A stretch of DNA of 64,000 nt, from the NCBI RefSeq assembly GCF_047946665.1, contig NZ_CP172312.1, positions 1,178,001-1,242,000 on the forward strand, given 5' to 3'. Each line of letters opens with the position of its first letter. The first letter of the stretch is position 1. A program made the translations under genes and the position numbers. The DNA comes from Allohahella sp002354735 (GTDB lineage Bacteria; Pseudomonadota; Gammaproteobacteria; Pseudomonadales; Oleiphilaceae). Positions 36,411-46,500 of this stretch are shown here, piece after piece. Under the pieces are notes generated by a model. The model was not told where the DNA came from. It made no database searches and saw nothing but the letters and a program-made list of their open reading frames with translations.

Positions 36411-38393
36411 ATGAATTACTTTTTGACCGGCGGTACCGGATTCATCGGCAGCTTTCTCGTGCCGAAATTGTTGGCGCGTGGCGGCACGGTTTATGTGCTG
36501 ACCCGTTCCGGCTCCATGGACAAGGTCAAACAGCTTCGTGAGCGATGGAACGCGACGGACAAAAACCTCGTCGCCATCAAGGGTGACCTGACCAAGAAGA
36601 ATCTCGGTGTCGCAAAGAAGGATCTTGCCAATCTCGAAGGCAAGATCGATCACGTGTTTCACCTCGCAGCGGTCTACGACATGATGGCCGATGCTGAAAC
36701 CCAGGAAGCTGCTAACGTCGATGGAACACGTAACGCCGTCAATTTTGCTGAGGCTGCAAAAGCTGGCTGTTTCCATCATATCAGCTCCATCGCGGTCGCT
36801 GGCCTGTACCGCGGCATATTCCGTGAAGACATGTTCAAGGAGGCCGAGAAACTCGAGAACCCCTACATGCGCACCAAGCACGAATCAGAAAAAGTCGTGC
36901 GTGAAGAGTGTGACGTGCCGTTCCGAATCTATCGTCCCGGCATGGTGGTGGGTCACTCGAAGACAGGCGAGATCGACAAGATCGACGGCCCGTATTATCT
37001 GTTCAGAATGATTCAGAAAGTGCGCAACCTGCTGCCACAGTGGGTGCCGACCATCGGGATCGAAGGTGGTCGACTTAATATTGTGCCAGTCGATTTCGTT
37101 GTCGATGCGCTGGATTATATCGCCCACGCCAAGGGCGAGGATGGCAAGTGCTTCCACCTCACCGATCCTGATCCATACAAGGCTGGTGAGGTGCTCAACA
37201 TCTTTGCCAAGGCCGGCCACGCGCCAACGATGGCGATGCGTATCGACAGCCGCATGTTCGGTTTCATTCCGCCGATCATCCGTCAGGGCCTGAAGAAGCT
37301 GCCACCGATTCAGCGCATGAAGAATGCTGTGCTCAACGATCTCGGCATCCCGTCGAGCGTCATGGAGTTCATCAACTATCCAACGAAGTTCGATAGCCGT
37401 GAAACCGAGCGGGTACTGAAGGGTAGTGGTATCGAAGTTCCCCGTCTGGAAAGCTATGCACCGGCGATCTGGGATTATTGGGAGCGTAATCTCGATCCTG
37501 ACCTGTTCAAGGATCGCACGCTCAAGGGCGCCGTAAAAGGCAAGGTCTGTGTGGTTACGGGTGCGACTTCCGGCATAGGTCTGGCGACGGCCGAGCTGCT
37601 GGCCGATGCTGGCGCAATCGTCGTTATTGCTGCACGCACCAAGGAAAACCTGGATGCGACCAAGGCCCAGCTCGAGAAGCGCGGTGGTAACATTCACGCC
37701 TATCAGCTCGATGCTGCCGACATGAGCGATTGCGATCGCTTCGTTGCCGAAGTGCTCAAGGATCATGGTCATGTCGATGTGCTGGTCAACAATGCCGGTC
37801 GATCGATCCGCCGTTCGATCCAGTTCGCCTTCGACCGTTTCCATGACTTCGAACGCACCATGCAGCTGAACTATTTCGGCTCATTGCGCCTGATCATGGG
37901 CTTCATGCCGAGCATGCTCGAGCGCCGCAGTGGTCAAATCATCAATATTTCTTCGATTGGTGTACTGACCAACGCGCCACGCTTCTCGGCCTATGTGTCG
38001 TCGAAGGCGGCTCTGGATGCCTTCTCACGTTGTGCGGCATCGGAGTTCAGCGATCAGAACATCAAGTTCACTACCATCAACATGCCGCTGGTCCGTACGC
38101 CGATGATCAGTCCGACCAAGATCTACGATTCGGTGCCGACACTGTCGACTGCCGAGGCTGGTCAGCTGGTGGCCGATGCCATCATCTACAAGCCAAAGCG
38201 TATCGCGACCCGTCTTGGTATCACTGCGCAGGTCATTCATGCGGTTATGCCGAAGTTCGGTGAGATCATCATGAATACCGGTTTCAGAATGTTCCCTGAT
38301 TCCGCGGCAGCTACAGGTCAGACCGATCAGAAGCCAAAAGTGTCGACAGAGCAGGTTGCCTTTGCAGCACTGATGCGCGGCATTCACTGGTAA
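36411..38393 (+). CDS. Alcohol-forming fatty acyl-CoA reductase (two-domain SDR)
   Basis: 660 residues made of two short-chain-dehydrogenase domains. The N-terminal extended SDR has GGTGFIG (7-13) and active-site Y152-xxx-K156; the C-terminal classical SDR has TGATSGIG (383-390), NNAG and Y528-xxx-K532. Length, domain order and long stretches (IYRPGMVVGHS, PQWVPTIGIEGGRLNIVPVD, ISSIGVLTNAPRFSAYVSSK) agree, from memory, with the characterised Marinobacter enzyme that reduces acyl-CoA or acyl-ACP through aldehyde to fatty alcohol with NADPH. It would feed the wax ester synthase at 12266-13654. AAGGAAAA lies eight bases before the ATG. Confidence 0.9.
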   Translation: MNYFLTGGTGFIGSFLVPKLLARGGTVYVLTRSGSMDKVKQLRERWNATDKNLVAIKGDLTKKNLGVAKKDLANLEGKIDHVFHLAAVYDMMADAETQEAANVDGTRNAVNFAEAAKAGCFHHISSIAVAGLYRGIFREDMFKEAEKLENPYMRTKHESEKVVREECDVPFRIYRPGMVVGHSKTGEIDKIDGPYYLFRMIQKVRNLLPQWVPTIGIEGGRLNIVPVDFVVDALDYIAHAKGEDGKCFHLTDPDPYKAGEVLNIFAKAGHAPTMAMRIDSRMFGFIPPIIRQGLKKLPPIQRMKNAVLNDLGIPSSVMEFINYPTKFDSRETERVLKGSGIEVPRLESYAPAIWDYWERNLDPDLFKDRTLKGAVKGKVCVVTGATSGIGLATAELLADAGAIVVIAARTKENLDATKAQLEKRGGNIHAYQLDAADMSDCDRFVAEVLKDHGHVDVLVNNAGRSIRRSIQFAFDRFHDFERTMQLNYFGSLRLIMGFMPSMLERRSGQIINISSIGVLTNAPRFSAYVSSKAALDAFSRCAASEFSDQNIKFTTINMPLVRTPMISPTKIYDSVPTLSTAEAGQLVADAIIYKPKRIATRLGITAQVIHAVMPKFGEIIMNTGFRMFPDSAAATGQTDQKPKVSTEQVAFAALMRGIHW

Positions 38394-38554
38394 GCCGAAC
38401 GGCAAGGCCTCTGCCATGAGGTGGCACCATAAGCGTGTCGCCTCGTGGCATCCAGCTTGATTTTTCCTCCAGTCAGTCCCCGTATGATAGATGGCGCTTC
38501 AAGGCGCGTACTGAATGGAGTTCTTCAAACAACAGATTGCACAAGGAAACTACA

Positions 38555-39157
38555 ATGAGCGTCCTCGTTGGAAAACCAGCCCCGGATTTCGATGTCCCAG
38601 CAGTACTTGGCACTGGTGAAATCGTTGAAAGTTACAAATTCTCTGAAGCGACAAAGGGCAAGTACGCCCTGCTATTTTTCTATCCGCTCGACTTCACTTT
38701 TGTTTGCCCATCCGAGCTGATCGCCCTGGACAAGCGTATGGCGCAGTTCAAGGAACGTGGCGTCGAAGTGATTTCAGTCTCGATCGATTCGCACTTTACC
38801 CACAACGCCTGGCGCAAGACGCCTGTGGACAAGGGCGGTATCGGTGAAGTGAAGTACACTATGGCGGCCGACATGAACCACGATATCTGCAAGGCCTACG
38901 ACGTAGAGTCATCAGGCGGCGTCGCATTCCGTGGTGCCTTCATGATCGACAAGAATGGCATCGTGCGCTCACAGATCATCAACGACCTGCCAATAGGTCG
39001 TAATATGGAAGAGATTCTGCGTGTGTTCGATGCGATCGAATTCCATGAAGAGCATGGCGAAGTATGCCCGGCCAACTGGAAGAAGGGTGACAAGGGTATG
39101 GATGCGTCGCCAGAGGGTGTGGCGTCTTATCTGACTGAGAATGCCGAAGCGCTGTAA
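38555..39157 (+). CDS. Typical 2-Cys peroxiredoxin (AhpC/TSA family)
   Basis: 200-residue thiol peroxidase. The peroxidatic Cys51 is in DFTFVCPSEL and the resolving Cys171 in GEVCPANW. The conserved Thr/Arg environment (FYPLDFTF, IGRNMEEILRV) is intact. The start is the ATG with AAGGA eight bases upstream; the frame extends 40 codons further but that part is non-homologous. It reduces H2O2 and organic peroxides. The position next to rnt-pyrC matches the Pseudomonas order. A strong terminator follows. Confidence 0.93.
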   Translation: MSVLVGKPAPDFDVPAVLGTGEIVESYKFSEATKGKYALLFFYPLDFTFVCPSELIALDKRMAQFKERGVEVISVSIDSHFTHNAWRKTPVDKGGIGEVKYTMAADMNHDICKAYDVESSGGVAFRGAFMIDKNGIVRSQIINDLPIGRNMEEILRVFDAIEFHEEHGEVCPANWKKGDKGMDASPEGVASYLTENAEAL

Positions 39158-39192
39158 AAGCAGACAGCCGGAATAGTCTCCGGCGCACTCAT

Positions 39193-39219
39193 AAAAAACC
39201 CGGCCATGCCGGGTTTTTT
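39193..39219. terminator. Bidirectional intrinsic terminator
   Basis: Perfect hairpin CCCGGC-CAT-GCCGGG flanked by six A on the left and six T on the right. It can end transcription from the peroxiredoxin gene (+) and from the convergent rnt-pyrC operon (-). Confidence 0.92.
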
Positions 39220-39270
39220 ACTATCTGATTTTATTCAGTGGCCCGATGCACGCAGCAGGCCGCAGAGAAG

Positions 39271-39915
39271 CTACAGATAATCTTCCTGCCACCCACCCAT
39301 AGCCTTCCAGCGATTGACGATGCCACAGAACAGTTCAGCTGTTTTTTCCGTGTCGTAGAGCGCCGAATGGGCCTCACTGCTTTCGAACGGAATGCCGCCT
39401 AGCTGACAGGCTTTTGCCAACACGGTGTGACCATAGGCAAGCCCGGCCAGCGTCACGGTGTCAAAGGTCGAAAACGGATGAAAGGGGTTGCGCTTGTTGC
39501 CCACGCGCTCGGCGGCTGCAAACAGAAAGCCATGATCGAAGGTGGCATTGTGCGCCACCATGATGGCGCGATTGCAGCCGTGACGCTTGATGGCCTTGCG
39601 AATTGGAGCGAACAGCGCCGTGAGGGCTTCCTCTTCCGAGACCGCGTTACGCAGTGGATTGTGTGGATCGATGCCGGTGAAGGCTAGCGCAGCCGGATCG
39701 AGGTTGCTGCCGGGAAACGGTTCCACATTGAATTGCAGGGTCTGTTCGGTATAGATCTGACCATCGTCATCCATGTCGATGATGGCGGCTGCAATTTCCA
39801 ACAGCGCATCAGTGTCCTTGTTGAAGCCGCCGCACTCGACGTCGATGACGACGGGCAGAAAGCCTCTGAAACGCCTTGCCAGCGGGCTGCGCTCCTTGTT
39901 TCTGGTCTCACTCAT
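39271..39915 (-). CDS. rnt: Ribonuclease T
   Basis: 214-residue DEDDh 3'-5' exoribonuclease that trims tRNA and 5S/23S rRNA 3' ends. Exo I (VVIDVECGGFN, Asp25 and Glu27), Exo II (MVAHNATFDHGFL) and Exo III (EAHSALYDTEKTAELF) are all present. The ATG overlaps the pyrC stop by four bases (ATGA), which decides the start against the ATG 12 codons upstream and shows translational coupling. Confidence 0.95.
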   Translation of the reverse strand: MSETRNKERSPLARRFRGFLPVVIDVECGGFNKDTDALLEIAAAIIDMDDDGQIYTEQTLQFNVEPFPGSNLDPAALAFTGIDPHNPLRNAVSEEEALTALFAPIRKAIKRHGCNRAIMVAHNATFDHGFLFAAAERVGNKRNPFHPFSTFDTVTLAGLAYGHTVLAKACQLGGIPFESSEAHSALYDTEKTAELFCGIVNRWKAMGGWQEDYL

Positions 39916-41009
39916 TGATTGCTGTCCGCAGTATCGGTTTCGAAGGTCCATCCAAGGGTCTGGCCGGCAAGGAATGGGCGAATTTCGGCAGCACCGAGTG
40001 CCATGGCGTCAGGCACGGTCCAGGCCTGCCGCTTGAGTGTGATGAAGTCATCGTTCACGGGCAGCCCGTAGAAATCGGCGCCGAAACGGCTAGCGAAACC
40101 TTCGAGCCTGTCCAGTGCGTTCATTTCATCGAACACCGTGGCATAAAGCTGCATGGCGAGCGGCGCGGTATAGCAGCCAGCGCAGCCACAGGCTGACTCT
40201 TTCGCTTCAACCGCATGCGGCGCGGAATCGGTGCCCAGAAAAAACTTGGGATCACCCGAAGTTGCCGCTATCCGCAATGCCGTCTGATGTGAGCTACGCT
40301 TCAGTATTGGCAGGCAGAAATAGTGCGGTCGTATGCCGCCAGCCAGCATGTGGTTGCGATTGCAATGCAGGTGATGCGCCGTGATGGTCGCGGCAACCTG
40401 AGGACCAGCTGCTTTGACGAAATCGACAGCGTCGGATGTGGTGATATGTTCGAGCACCACCTTCAGCTTCGGAAAGCGCTGGCAGAGTGGCTTGAGTGTT
40501 CGTTCAATGAACACACGCTCCCGGTCGAAGATGTCGATCGCGGCGTCAGTAACTTCACCATGGATCAGCAGCGGCATGCCTATGGCCTGCATGACCTCGA
40601 GCACATCCGTGAGGCGCTCCAGTGCAGTCACGCCCGAGTCGGAGTTGGTCGTTGCGCCGGCAGGATAAAGCTTGCAAGCCACTGCCTGGCCACCTTCGAA
40701 GGCTGTACGAATGGCTTCAGGCTTGCTGGTGTCAGTGAGATATAGCGTCATGAGCGGCAGGAAGGGCTTTGATGGCCCACTTCTTGCTCCGTCAACCTTC
40801 GAGTCCGGCGCAGCTCCAGCCGCTGCCATGATTCGGGCTTTATAGGCCTCTGCCTGATCACCAGTAGTCACAGGCGGTACGAGGTTGGGCATGACGATGG
40901 CACGATGAAACTGAGCGGCGGTCGCGGCCACGGTATCAGTGAGTGCAGGGCCATCTCTTAGGTGCAGGTGCCAGTCATCTGGACGGCGTATGCGGATGAG
41001 ATCTGTCAT
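39912..41009 (-). CDS. pyrC: Dihydroorotase, homodimeric type
   Basis: Zinc amidohydrolase of pyrimidine biosynthesis that cyclises carbamoyl-aspartate to dihydroorotate. The metal motif WHLHLRDG is at residues 13-20 (His14, His16). The carboxylated-Lys region (ACKLYPAGATTNSD) and FFLGTDSAPHAVEAKE with the last metal ligand Asp are intact. At 365 residues it is slightly longer than E. coli PyrC because of an insertion near residues 68-82 (APDSKVDGARSGPSK). Operon with rnt. Confidence 0.95.
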   Translation of the reverse strand: MTDLIRIRRPDDWHLHLRDGPALTDTVAATAAQFHRAIVMPNLVPPVTTGDQAEAYKARIMAAAGAAPDSKVDGARSGPSKPFLPLMTLYLTDTSKPEAIRTAFEGGQAVACKLYPAGATTNSDSGVTALERLTDVLEVMQAIGMPLLIHGEVTDAAIDIFDRERVFIERTLKPLCQRFPKLKVVLEHITTSDAVDFVKAAGPQVAATITAHHLHCNRNHMLAGGIRPHYFCLPILKRSSHQTALRIAATSGDPKFFLGTDSAPHAVEAKESACGCAGCYTAPLAMQLYATVFDEMNALDRLEGFASRFGADFYGLPVNDDFITLKRQAWTVPDAMALGAAEIRPFLAGQTLGWTFETDTADSNQ

Positions 41010-41042
41010 ATATGAATAGAGTCGAAAAGGCAGTTTGCAGGA

Positions 41043-42101
41043 ATGATTGATAAGGCATCATATCAGAACACATGGTTTGTCGTGGCAAGAGTTTTCCGTC
41101 ATGGCCGCTTCTTGCGCATAGGCCTTGCCGCCATCGGCAGTGTGCTGGGTCTGCTCGCGTCGGGTGCATCGGCCACGACCACATATTCATCGGGCATGGA
41201 GCGCAGTCAGTGGTACCTCGCCAGCTCCATATTCGAATGCGCGCTCACGCATCCTATTCCAAGGTTCGGCCGCGCGGTTTTCTACCACGAAGCCGGTGAG
41301 GACCTGAAGTTCTATCTCGACGCCGATCGCAACCCTCTGCGCGCAGGTGAGGCGGCACTGGTCATCGAAGCGCCAACATGGCGGCCTGGTTCCGGTGTCC
41401 GCGATCTTGGTTATGTTCCGGTAAAAGACGAGCCACACCCAGTGACCTTAGGTTTGGAACTATCCAGTCAGTTGATGGATGCTTTGCTCAAGGGCATGCG
41501 GCCAACCTTCACTCGCCGCGCCAAATACAATGATGAGAGTGTTCGGGTAGAAGTGAACAGCGTGCAGTTCGCCAATTGGTACGATCAATACAATGAGTGT
41601 GCAGCGGGTCTACTGCCAAACAATTTCCGTCAGGTCGAAAAGACCGCTGTGTACTTCGAAGTCGACAAGGCCGTACTGTCTGACAAGGGCAAGGCAGCGC
41701 TGAAGCGTGCTGTCGACTACACCCTTGCCGACCCAAGCGTGACCGCGGTCTATGTAGACGGCCATGCCGATGGCTCAGGCCGACGCATCTCTAACCGACG
41801 GCTGTCGAAGGACAGGGCAGAAGCGGTAACCGCCTATCTTGAGCAGCTCGGCCTGCCGAACGAGAAGATCAATACGCGCTATCACGGCGAGCGCTACCCG
41901 GTCGTGAGCAACAACAGCAAGACGAACAAGGCCCGCAACAGGCGAACCACAGTTCGTCTCGACCGCGGCGATCGCCCAGGCAATATTGACGACTTCGAAC
42001 AGGAAAATAACCGATTGGAGAGTAAGTCAGCGTCTGTCGGGCCAGCCAGTCAACCTGAACCCGGCAGACCTGCAGCGGCCGACGGTTTTCAAGATTTCTG
42101 A
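41043..42101 (+). CDS. MotY-like OmpA-family protein
   Basis: 352 residues. The N-terminal signal or anchor is followed by a MotY N-terminal-type domain (YSSGMERSQWYLASSIFECA then LTHPIPRFGRAVFYHEAGE). The OmpA-like peptidoglycan-binding domain is at about 200-310 (VYFEVDKAVLSDKGKAALKR, VYVDGHADGSGRRISNRRLS, NKARNRRTTVRL). Pseudomonas has a MotY homologue at the same place between argG and pyrC, where it supports flagellar torque by forming the stator-surrounding T-ring. The low-complexity C-terminal tail is extra. No flagellar gene lies in the window, so the motor role is by homology only. Confidence 0.8.
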   Translation: MIDKASYQNTWFVVARVFRHGRFLRIGLAAIGSVLGLLASGASATTTYSSGMERSQWYLASSIFECALTHPIPRFGRAVFYHEAGEDLKFYLDADRNPLRAGEAALVIEAPTWRPGSGVRDLGYVPVKDEPHPVTLGLELSSQLMDALLKGMRPTFTRRAKYNDESVRVEVNSVQFANWYDQYNECAAGLLPNNFRQVEKTAVYFEVDKAVLSDKGKAALKRAVDYTLADPSVTAVYVDGHADGSGRRISNRRLSKDRAEAVTAYLEQLGLPNEKINTRYHGERYPVVSNNSKTNKARNRRTTVRLDRGDRPGNIDDFEQENNRLESKSASVGPASQPEPGRPAAADGFQDF

Positions 42102-42167
42102 AAAAACTATACACTACGCGCTTCGACAGTTTCCCCAGGCCATGCATCGAGGACGTGAAGACCGCGT

Positions 42168-43424
42168 ATGACAGAACAACGCTATGAAGAAGAAGCCACT
42201 CCACCAGTCAAGAAAGTCAACAAGGTCGTGCTGGCCTACTCTGGCGGCCTCGACACTTCAGTAATCGCCAAATGGCTGCAGACCGAGTACGACTGTGAAG
42301 TCGTGACCTTTACCGCCGACATCGGGCAGGGTGAGGAAGTGGCGCCAGCGCGCGCCAAGGCTGAAGCGCTCGGTATCAAGGAAATCTACATCGATGACCT
42401 GCAGGCTGAATTCGCCCGTGACTTCATCTATCCGATGTTCCGCGCCAATGCCATCTATGAGGGCGAGTACCTGCTTGGTACCTCGATCGCCAGACCTCTG
42501 ATTGCGCGTCGGCTGGTTGAGATTGCCAACGAAACTGGCGCAGATGCCATTTCTCACGGTGCGACCGGTAAGGGTAATGACCAGATCCGCTTCGAGCTGG
42601 GTGCGTATGCACTGAAGCCTGGCGTTCAGGTCATTGCGCCTTGGCGGGAATGGGACCTGACCAGCCGTGAAAAGCTGCTCGCCTATTGTGAGGAGCACAA
42701 CATTCAGGTCGAGAAGAAGAAGGGGAAGTCTCCGTACTCAATGGATGCGAACCTGCTGCACATCTCTTATGAGGGCGGCATTCTGGAAGATCCATGGGCG
42801 GAGCCTGAAGAAGATATGTGGCGCTGGACCGTGTCTCCGGAGAATGCACCGGATACGGCGGAGTCCATTACACTGACTTATAAGGGTGGTGACATCGTCG
42901 CCATCGACGGTAAGGCCTTGGAGCCTCATGAAGTCGTGGCCGAACTGAACCGCATCGGCGGCAGGCATGGCGTAGGCCGACTTGATATCGTCGAGAACCG
43001 CTACATCGGCATGAAGTCGCGTGGCTGCTACGAGACACCTGGCGGCACGATCATGATGCGCGCCCACCGTGCCATCGAATCCATCACCCTGGACAAGGAA
43101 GTAGCTCACCTGAAAGACAGCATCATGCCGAAGTATGCCGAGATGATCTACAACGGCTACTGGTGGTCACCTGAGCGCGTCGCGCTACAGAAGCTGATCG
43201 ACGAGACGCAGAAGCACGTCAATGGCGAAGTTCGAGTGAAACTCTACAAGGGCAACGTGACCGTTACAGGCCGGCGCTCGGAGAGTGATAGTCTGTTCGA
43301 TGACCGGATCGCGACCTTCGAAGACGATGGCGGTATCTACAACCAATATGACGCTGAAGGCTTTATCAAACTGAATGCCCTGCGACTGCGAATAGCGGCG
43401 GATAAGGGACGTAGTAACCAGTAA
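42168..43424 (+). CDS. argG: Argininosuccinate synthase
   Basis: ATP-dependent condensation of citrulline and aspartate, the penultimate step of arginine synthesis. The N-type ATP pyrophosphatase P-loop LAYSGGLDTS is at residues 22-31. SHGATGKGNDQIRFE and EGGILEDPWAEPEEDMW are the citrulline/aspartate site, and GRHGVGRLDIVENRYIGMKS is conserved. 418 residues. About 15 N-terminal residues (TEQRYEEEATPPVK) precede the usual start; the encoded ATG is kept because no other start fits. Confidence 0.96.
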   Translation: MTEQRYEEEATPPVKKVNKVVLAYSGGLDTSVIAKWLQTEYDCEVVTFTADIGQGEEVAPARAKAEALGIKEIYIDDLQAEFARDFIYPMFRANAIYEGEYLLGTSIARPLIARRLVEIANETGADAISHGATGKGNDQIRFELGAYALKPGVQVIAPWREWDLTSREKLLAYCEEHNIQVEKKKGKSPYSMDANLLHISYEGGILEDPWAEPEEDMWRWTVSPENAPDTAESITLTYKGGDIVAIDGKALEPHEVVAELNRIGGRHGVGRLDIVENRYIGMKSRGCYETPGGTIMMRAHRAIESITLDKEVAHLKDSIMPKYAEMIYNGYWWSPERVALQKLIDETQKHVNGEVRVKLYKGNVTVTGRRSESDSLFDDRIATFEDDGGIYNQYDAEGFIKLNALRLRIAADKGRSNQ

Positions 43425-43449
43425 GGCCGAAATAAAGGCTCAGAAATAG

Positions 43450-43474
43450 AAAAGCCCGCAGATGCGGGCTTTTT
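43450..43474. terminator. Bidirectional intrinsic terminator
   Basis: Stem AAAAGCCCGC / GCGGGCTTTT with loop AGAT, then further T residues. It ends argG on the + strand and, with the mirrored T-run, the convergent lipase gene. A second GC-rich hairpin without a T-run (TGCCGGC / GCCGGCA, 43481-43499) lies just beyond it. Confidence 0.92.
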
Positions 43475-43513
43475 GTTGTCTGCCGGCTGGAGGCCGGCAA
43501 ACGAGGGGAGGTA

Positions 43514-46500
43514 CTACTGCAGGTTCAGCTGTCGAGCATTTCTCGGAGCGCTCTTGAACTCATCTTCTGTGACCATGATGGTCTCATCGATGAACGGAGC
43601 CTGGCCACCGCTGTTCGCCAGCTCACCGTTCGCCGAGAACATGGCGATCGACTGACCGATACCTTGACTGAAGCCCTCTGCGCGCCGGGTTTCCTCAGCT
43701 GCAGCGTCGGCACCGAACAGAGCAGCTTCGGCTGACGAGCTGATCACAGGCAGTACGAACATGCCGTGGGATCCACGATCCAGGCGACTGATCAACACGT
43801 CAGGTGTACCTGCTGGTGCTGCTGACGCGAGAACGTTCGTGGCGCCCATGAACTCCGCAAGACTGCTGTTGCCAGACAGAAGGTCGGGGAATGGCGTGCC
43901 GAACTGCGTGGTCAACTGAGTAACTTCCGTTTCGATCGGATTTGTCTGGTCCGACAGGAATCCGAGTTGTGGGTTACCGTTGGCATCAGCTCTGCCAGTC
44001 AGCTCCACCAGAAGCACGCCAGTATCGACTGCCGAGGTCTGGAAGGAGGCATTGGCGTCATACAGCGACGTCGGTGTGGCAGTGGCGGGATCTGCAGCCT
44101 GATAATTGATGCTCGTGTTGAGGTTATCGGCAAAGGCGATTGGGTCTACTGGATCCAACGACGCCTGCAACACTCGCATAAAGATCTCGTAGTTGGCTGT
44201 GCCCTGTTCCACGCCTGCAGCAGCCAGTCCACCAACCACTCGAGGCGCAAATGAAGGCGAGTTCTCCAGCATCCGCGCCAGACCCGAAGCCGGCGTCAGC
44301 AACGATGATGACAGCACATTGGTAGAGGCCTTGCCGTCACTATTGGTTACTGCGGTGAATGCCGTTCCGGCAACGGTTCCAAGAGAGTGACCCATGAAGT
44401 ATACCCGGTTGTTGTCCAGAGTCGTCGTCCCAGGGCCATCAACATCGATGGCAGATATCGATGCTCTCAGGTTGAGAAGATCTATAACGCTCTGTCGATT
44501 CTTGTCACGGCCGTTCACAAAGCCTGTGAGGTTGATGTAGAGACTGCCAGAGTCCCCAACTGCGTTGGCCGGATCGAAGTTCATAGGAATCGGGTTGCCG
44601 CTGGCATCTGCAGTGAAGCTGAAGTGTCGCTCCTTCGAAACACCATCTACCACGAATGGCGCAAGACCTGGAATCGTACTGCCTGCGTTGGCTACCGTGT
44701 TCTGAATCGACTCAAGCGCCCCGATGGCAGGGTCAAGGCTCGCATTACCGCTCGTGCCCGTGGCCAGGAAGTTATTGATCAATGCCACAGCATCTGCCGG
44801 ATTGGCAAGTGAGGCGAGCGATTGCACCACGCCGACCGTCAGCTGCTTGGCGATGACAGCATCCACCGCAGCTGCATCATTTGGCAAGGCAGAGTTCTCT
44901 GCGTTGGCCGCGTCGAGCAGTCTCTGCGCCAGTGCTCTCTGCTCAGCAGTCGAGTAAGGCGATACACCATGCAGTGGTTGATCTATTGCAATGGTCGCAA
45001 AGCAGTTTTCAGCCAGAACGCCACCCGCCGACAACGCTGCGCTTCGGTCGGTTGTAATACCATGCTGATAGATGACCACAGGCAGCGGCCGTGGGCAGGC
45101 AGTCGAGTCGGCTGGATAAATGGCTACGTACGGGACATCGAGATCCGCGCGCTTTTCCAGGAACGGGAATATGTAATTGACCGCGTTTGATTTCGCAGGC
45201 TTCTCAGCAACAGGTTCTCCATTTTTATCAACAGAAGCAGGCACCTTGCCCTGTGGAAGTGCAAGACCGACGCTCGCGAACGCAGCATTGAGCTGGTCGC
45301 CGACCTTTGCATCGGCAACAAAAGTAGACGACTGAATAACACTACCATTGGAGCCTTCTTCAGGTACACCGAGGAAGTAGGGCAGCTTGATTGTGCCCTG
45401 CGACACCATCGGTGTCTTGGTCGGTGCGCCTTGGCGAGCTTCGGCCAGCACGAGTGAGACCGGCGCCGAGAGCAATTCCAGCGGAACATTCACTCGTCCG
45501 GCTTCGGTAGAGGGCGTTACAGTGCGCGGCCCGATCTTCTCGATGAATGCACCGATACTCGCCGGACTCGAAAGAACCGCACTCATACAGCCTATGGCTG
45601 TCGGACCGCTTGCACCTGCGCAGGGTGCTCCGGCGCCGAACAGCGTTGGAAGCTTCGCTGCAGTTGCGGCATCAGGGAACGTTGCTACTGCAGAATTCGC
45701 AGCAATGTTTCGGTCGAAATAGTCGATAGCGCCATCTCCGTTGAGATCACCATCGATGACACCATTGTTATCGGCGTCGCCTGTGGATTCACCCACGAGC
45801 TTGGAGCCCTGGAGACGAGCGAAGGTTGTGAGCTGATCATTGAACCATTCGGCTGGATTGGCCTGATATTCGAGGACTTTCTCATCGCCTGTTGTGGTAA
45901 AGGAGTAAGTCAGGGCAACGTTGCTCTTATCCAGCGCAGGGAGACCAACAGCTGTTCTGGTGGCGTTGGTAGCCCGCTTGAGATAAGTCTCGGCGGTGAC
46001 TTCCCAGAAATCGTTGACGATGTCCCTCACACCAACGAGGGCTGAACTGGGCAGTTCGAGCGTCTCATCGGTGATGTTCTGATAGGCCGGATCTTGTATA
46101 AGTGGCTGACCCTGCGCATCCAGAATTGAATCGGTGACCACAACGAGGTAACGCGTTTTCGGCTTCAGCGGCTTCGTTGGTTGAATGCGAAGAACCGGTA
46201 CGCCGCCCTGGTCGATCACGTTTGCGACATAAGAGGGCTTGGAGGCTTCAGCTGACAACGCCGAGATTGCAGGCGTGCTGGCCTGCGCAGCAGCCGCTAA
46301 AGTAAGCGCGAAAGGTATGGTCGGTGTTTCTGCCTCGAGAAGCCCCTGAATCGGGTCACCGCTCGGATAGGCAAGCTCTATGAGGAAAACGTTCTGCTGC
46401 GGGTTCGGCTGTAGGCCGGGGGTCAGGAAATTGGCGTTGACCGAAGCCGGGTCGATTGCACCATTGAGCGCTATGTCAATCGGCGCTATGAGAGACGCAC

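Noticed and set aside
38457..38488. Promoter for the peroxiredoxin gene (TTGATT / TATGAT)
   Set aside because: The spacer is 20 bases; the elements resemble the consensus but the spacing is too poor to list.
43481..43499. Second hairpin after argG
   Set aside because: GC-rich stem without a T-run on either strand; noted with the adjacent real terminator instead.
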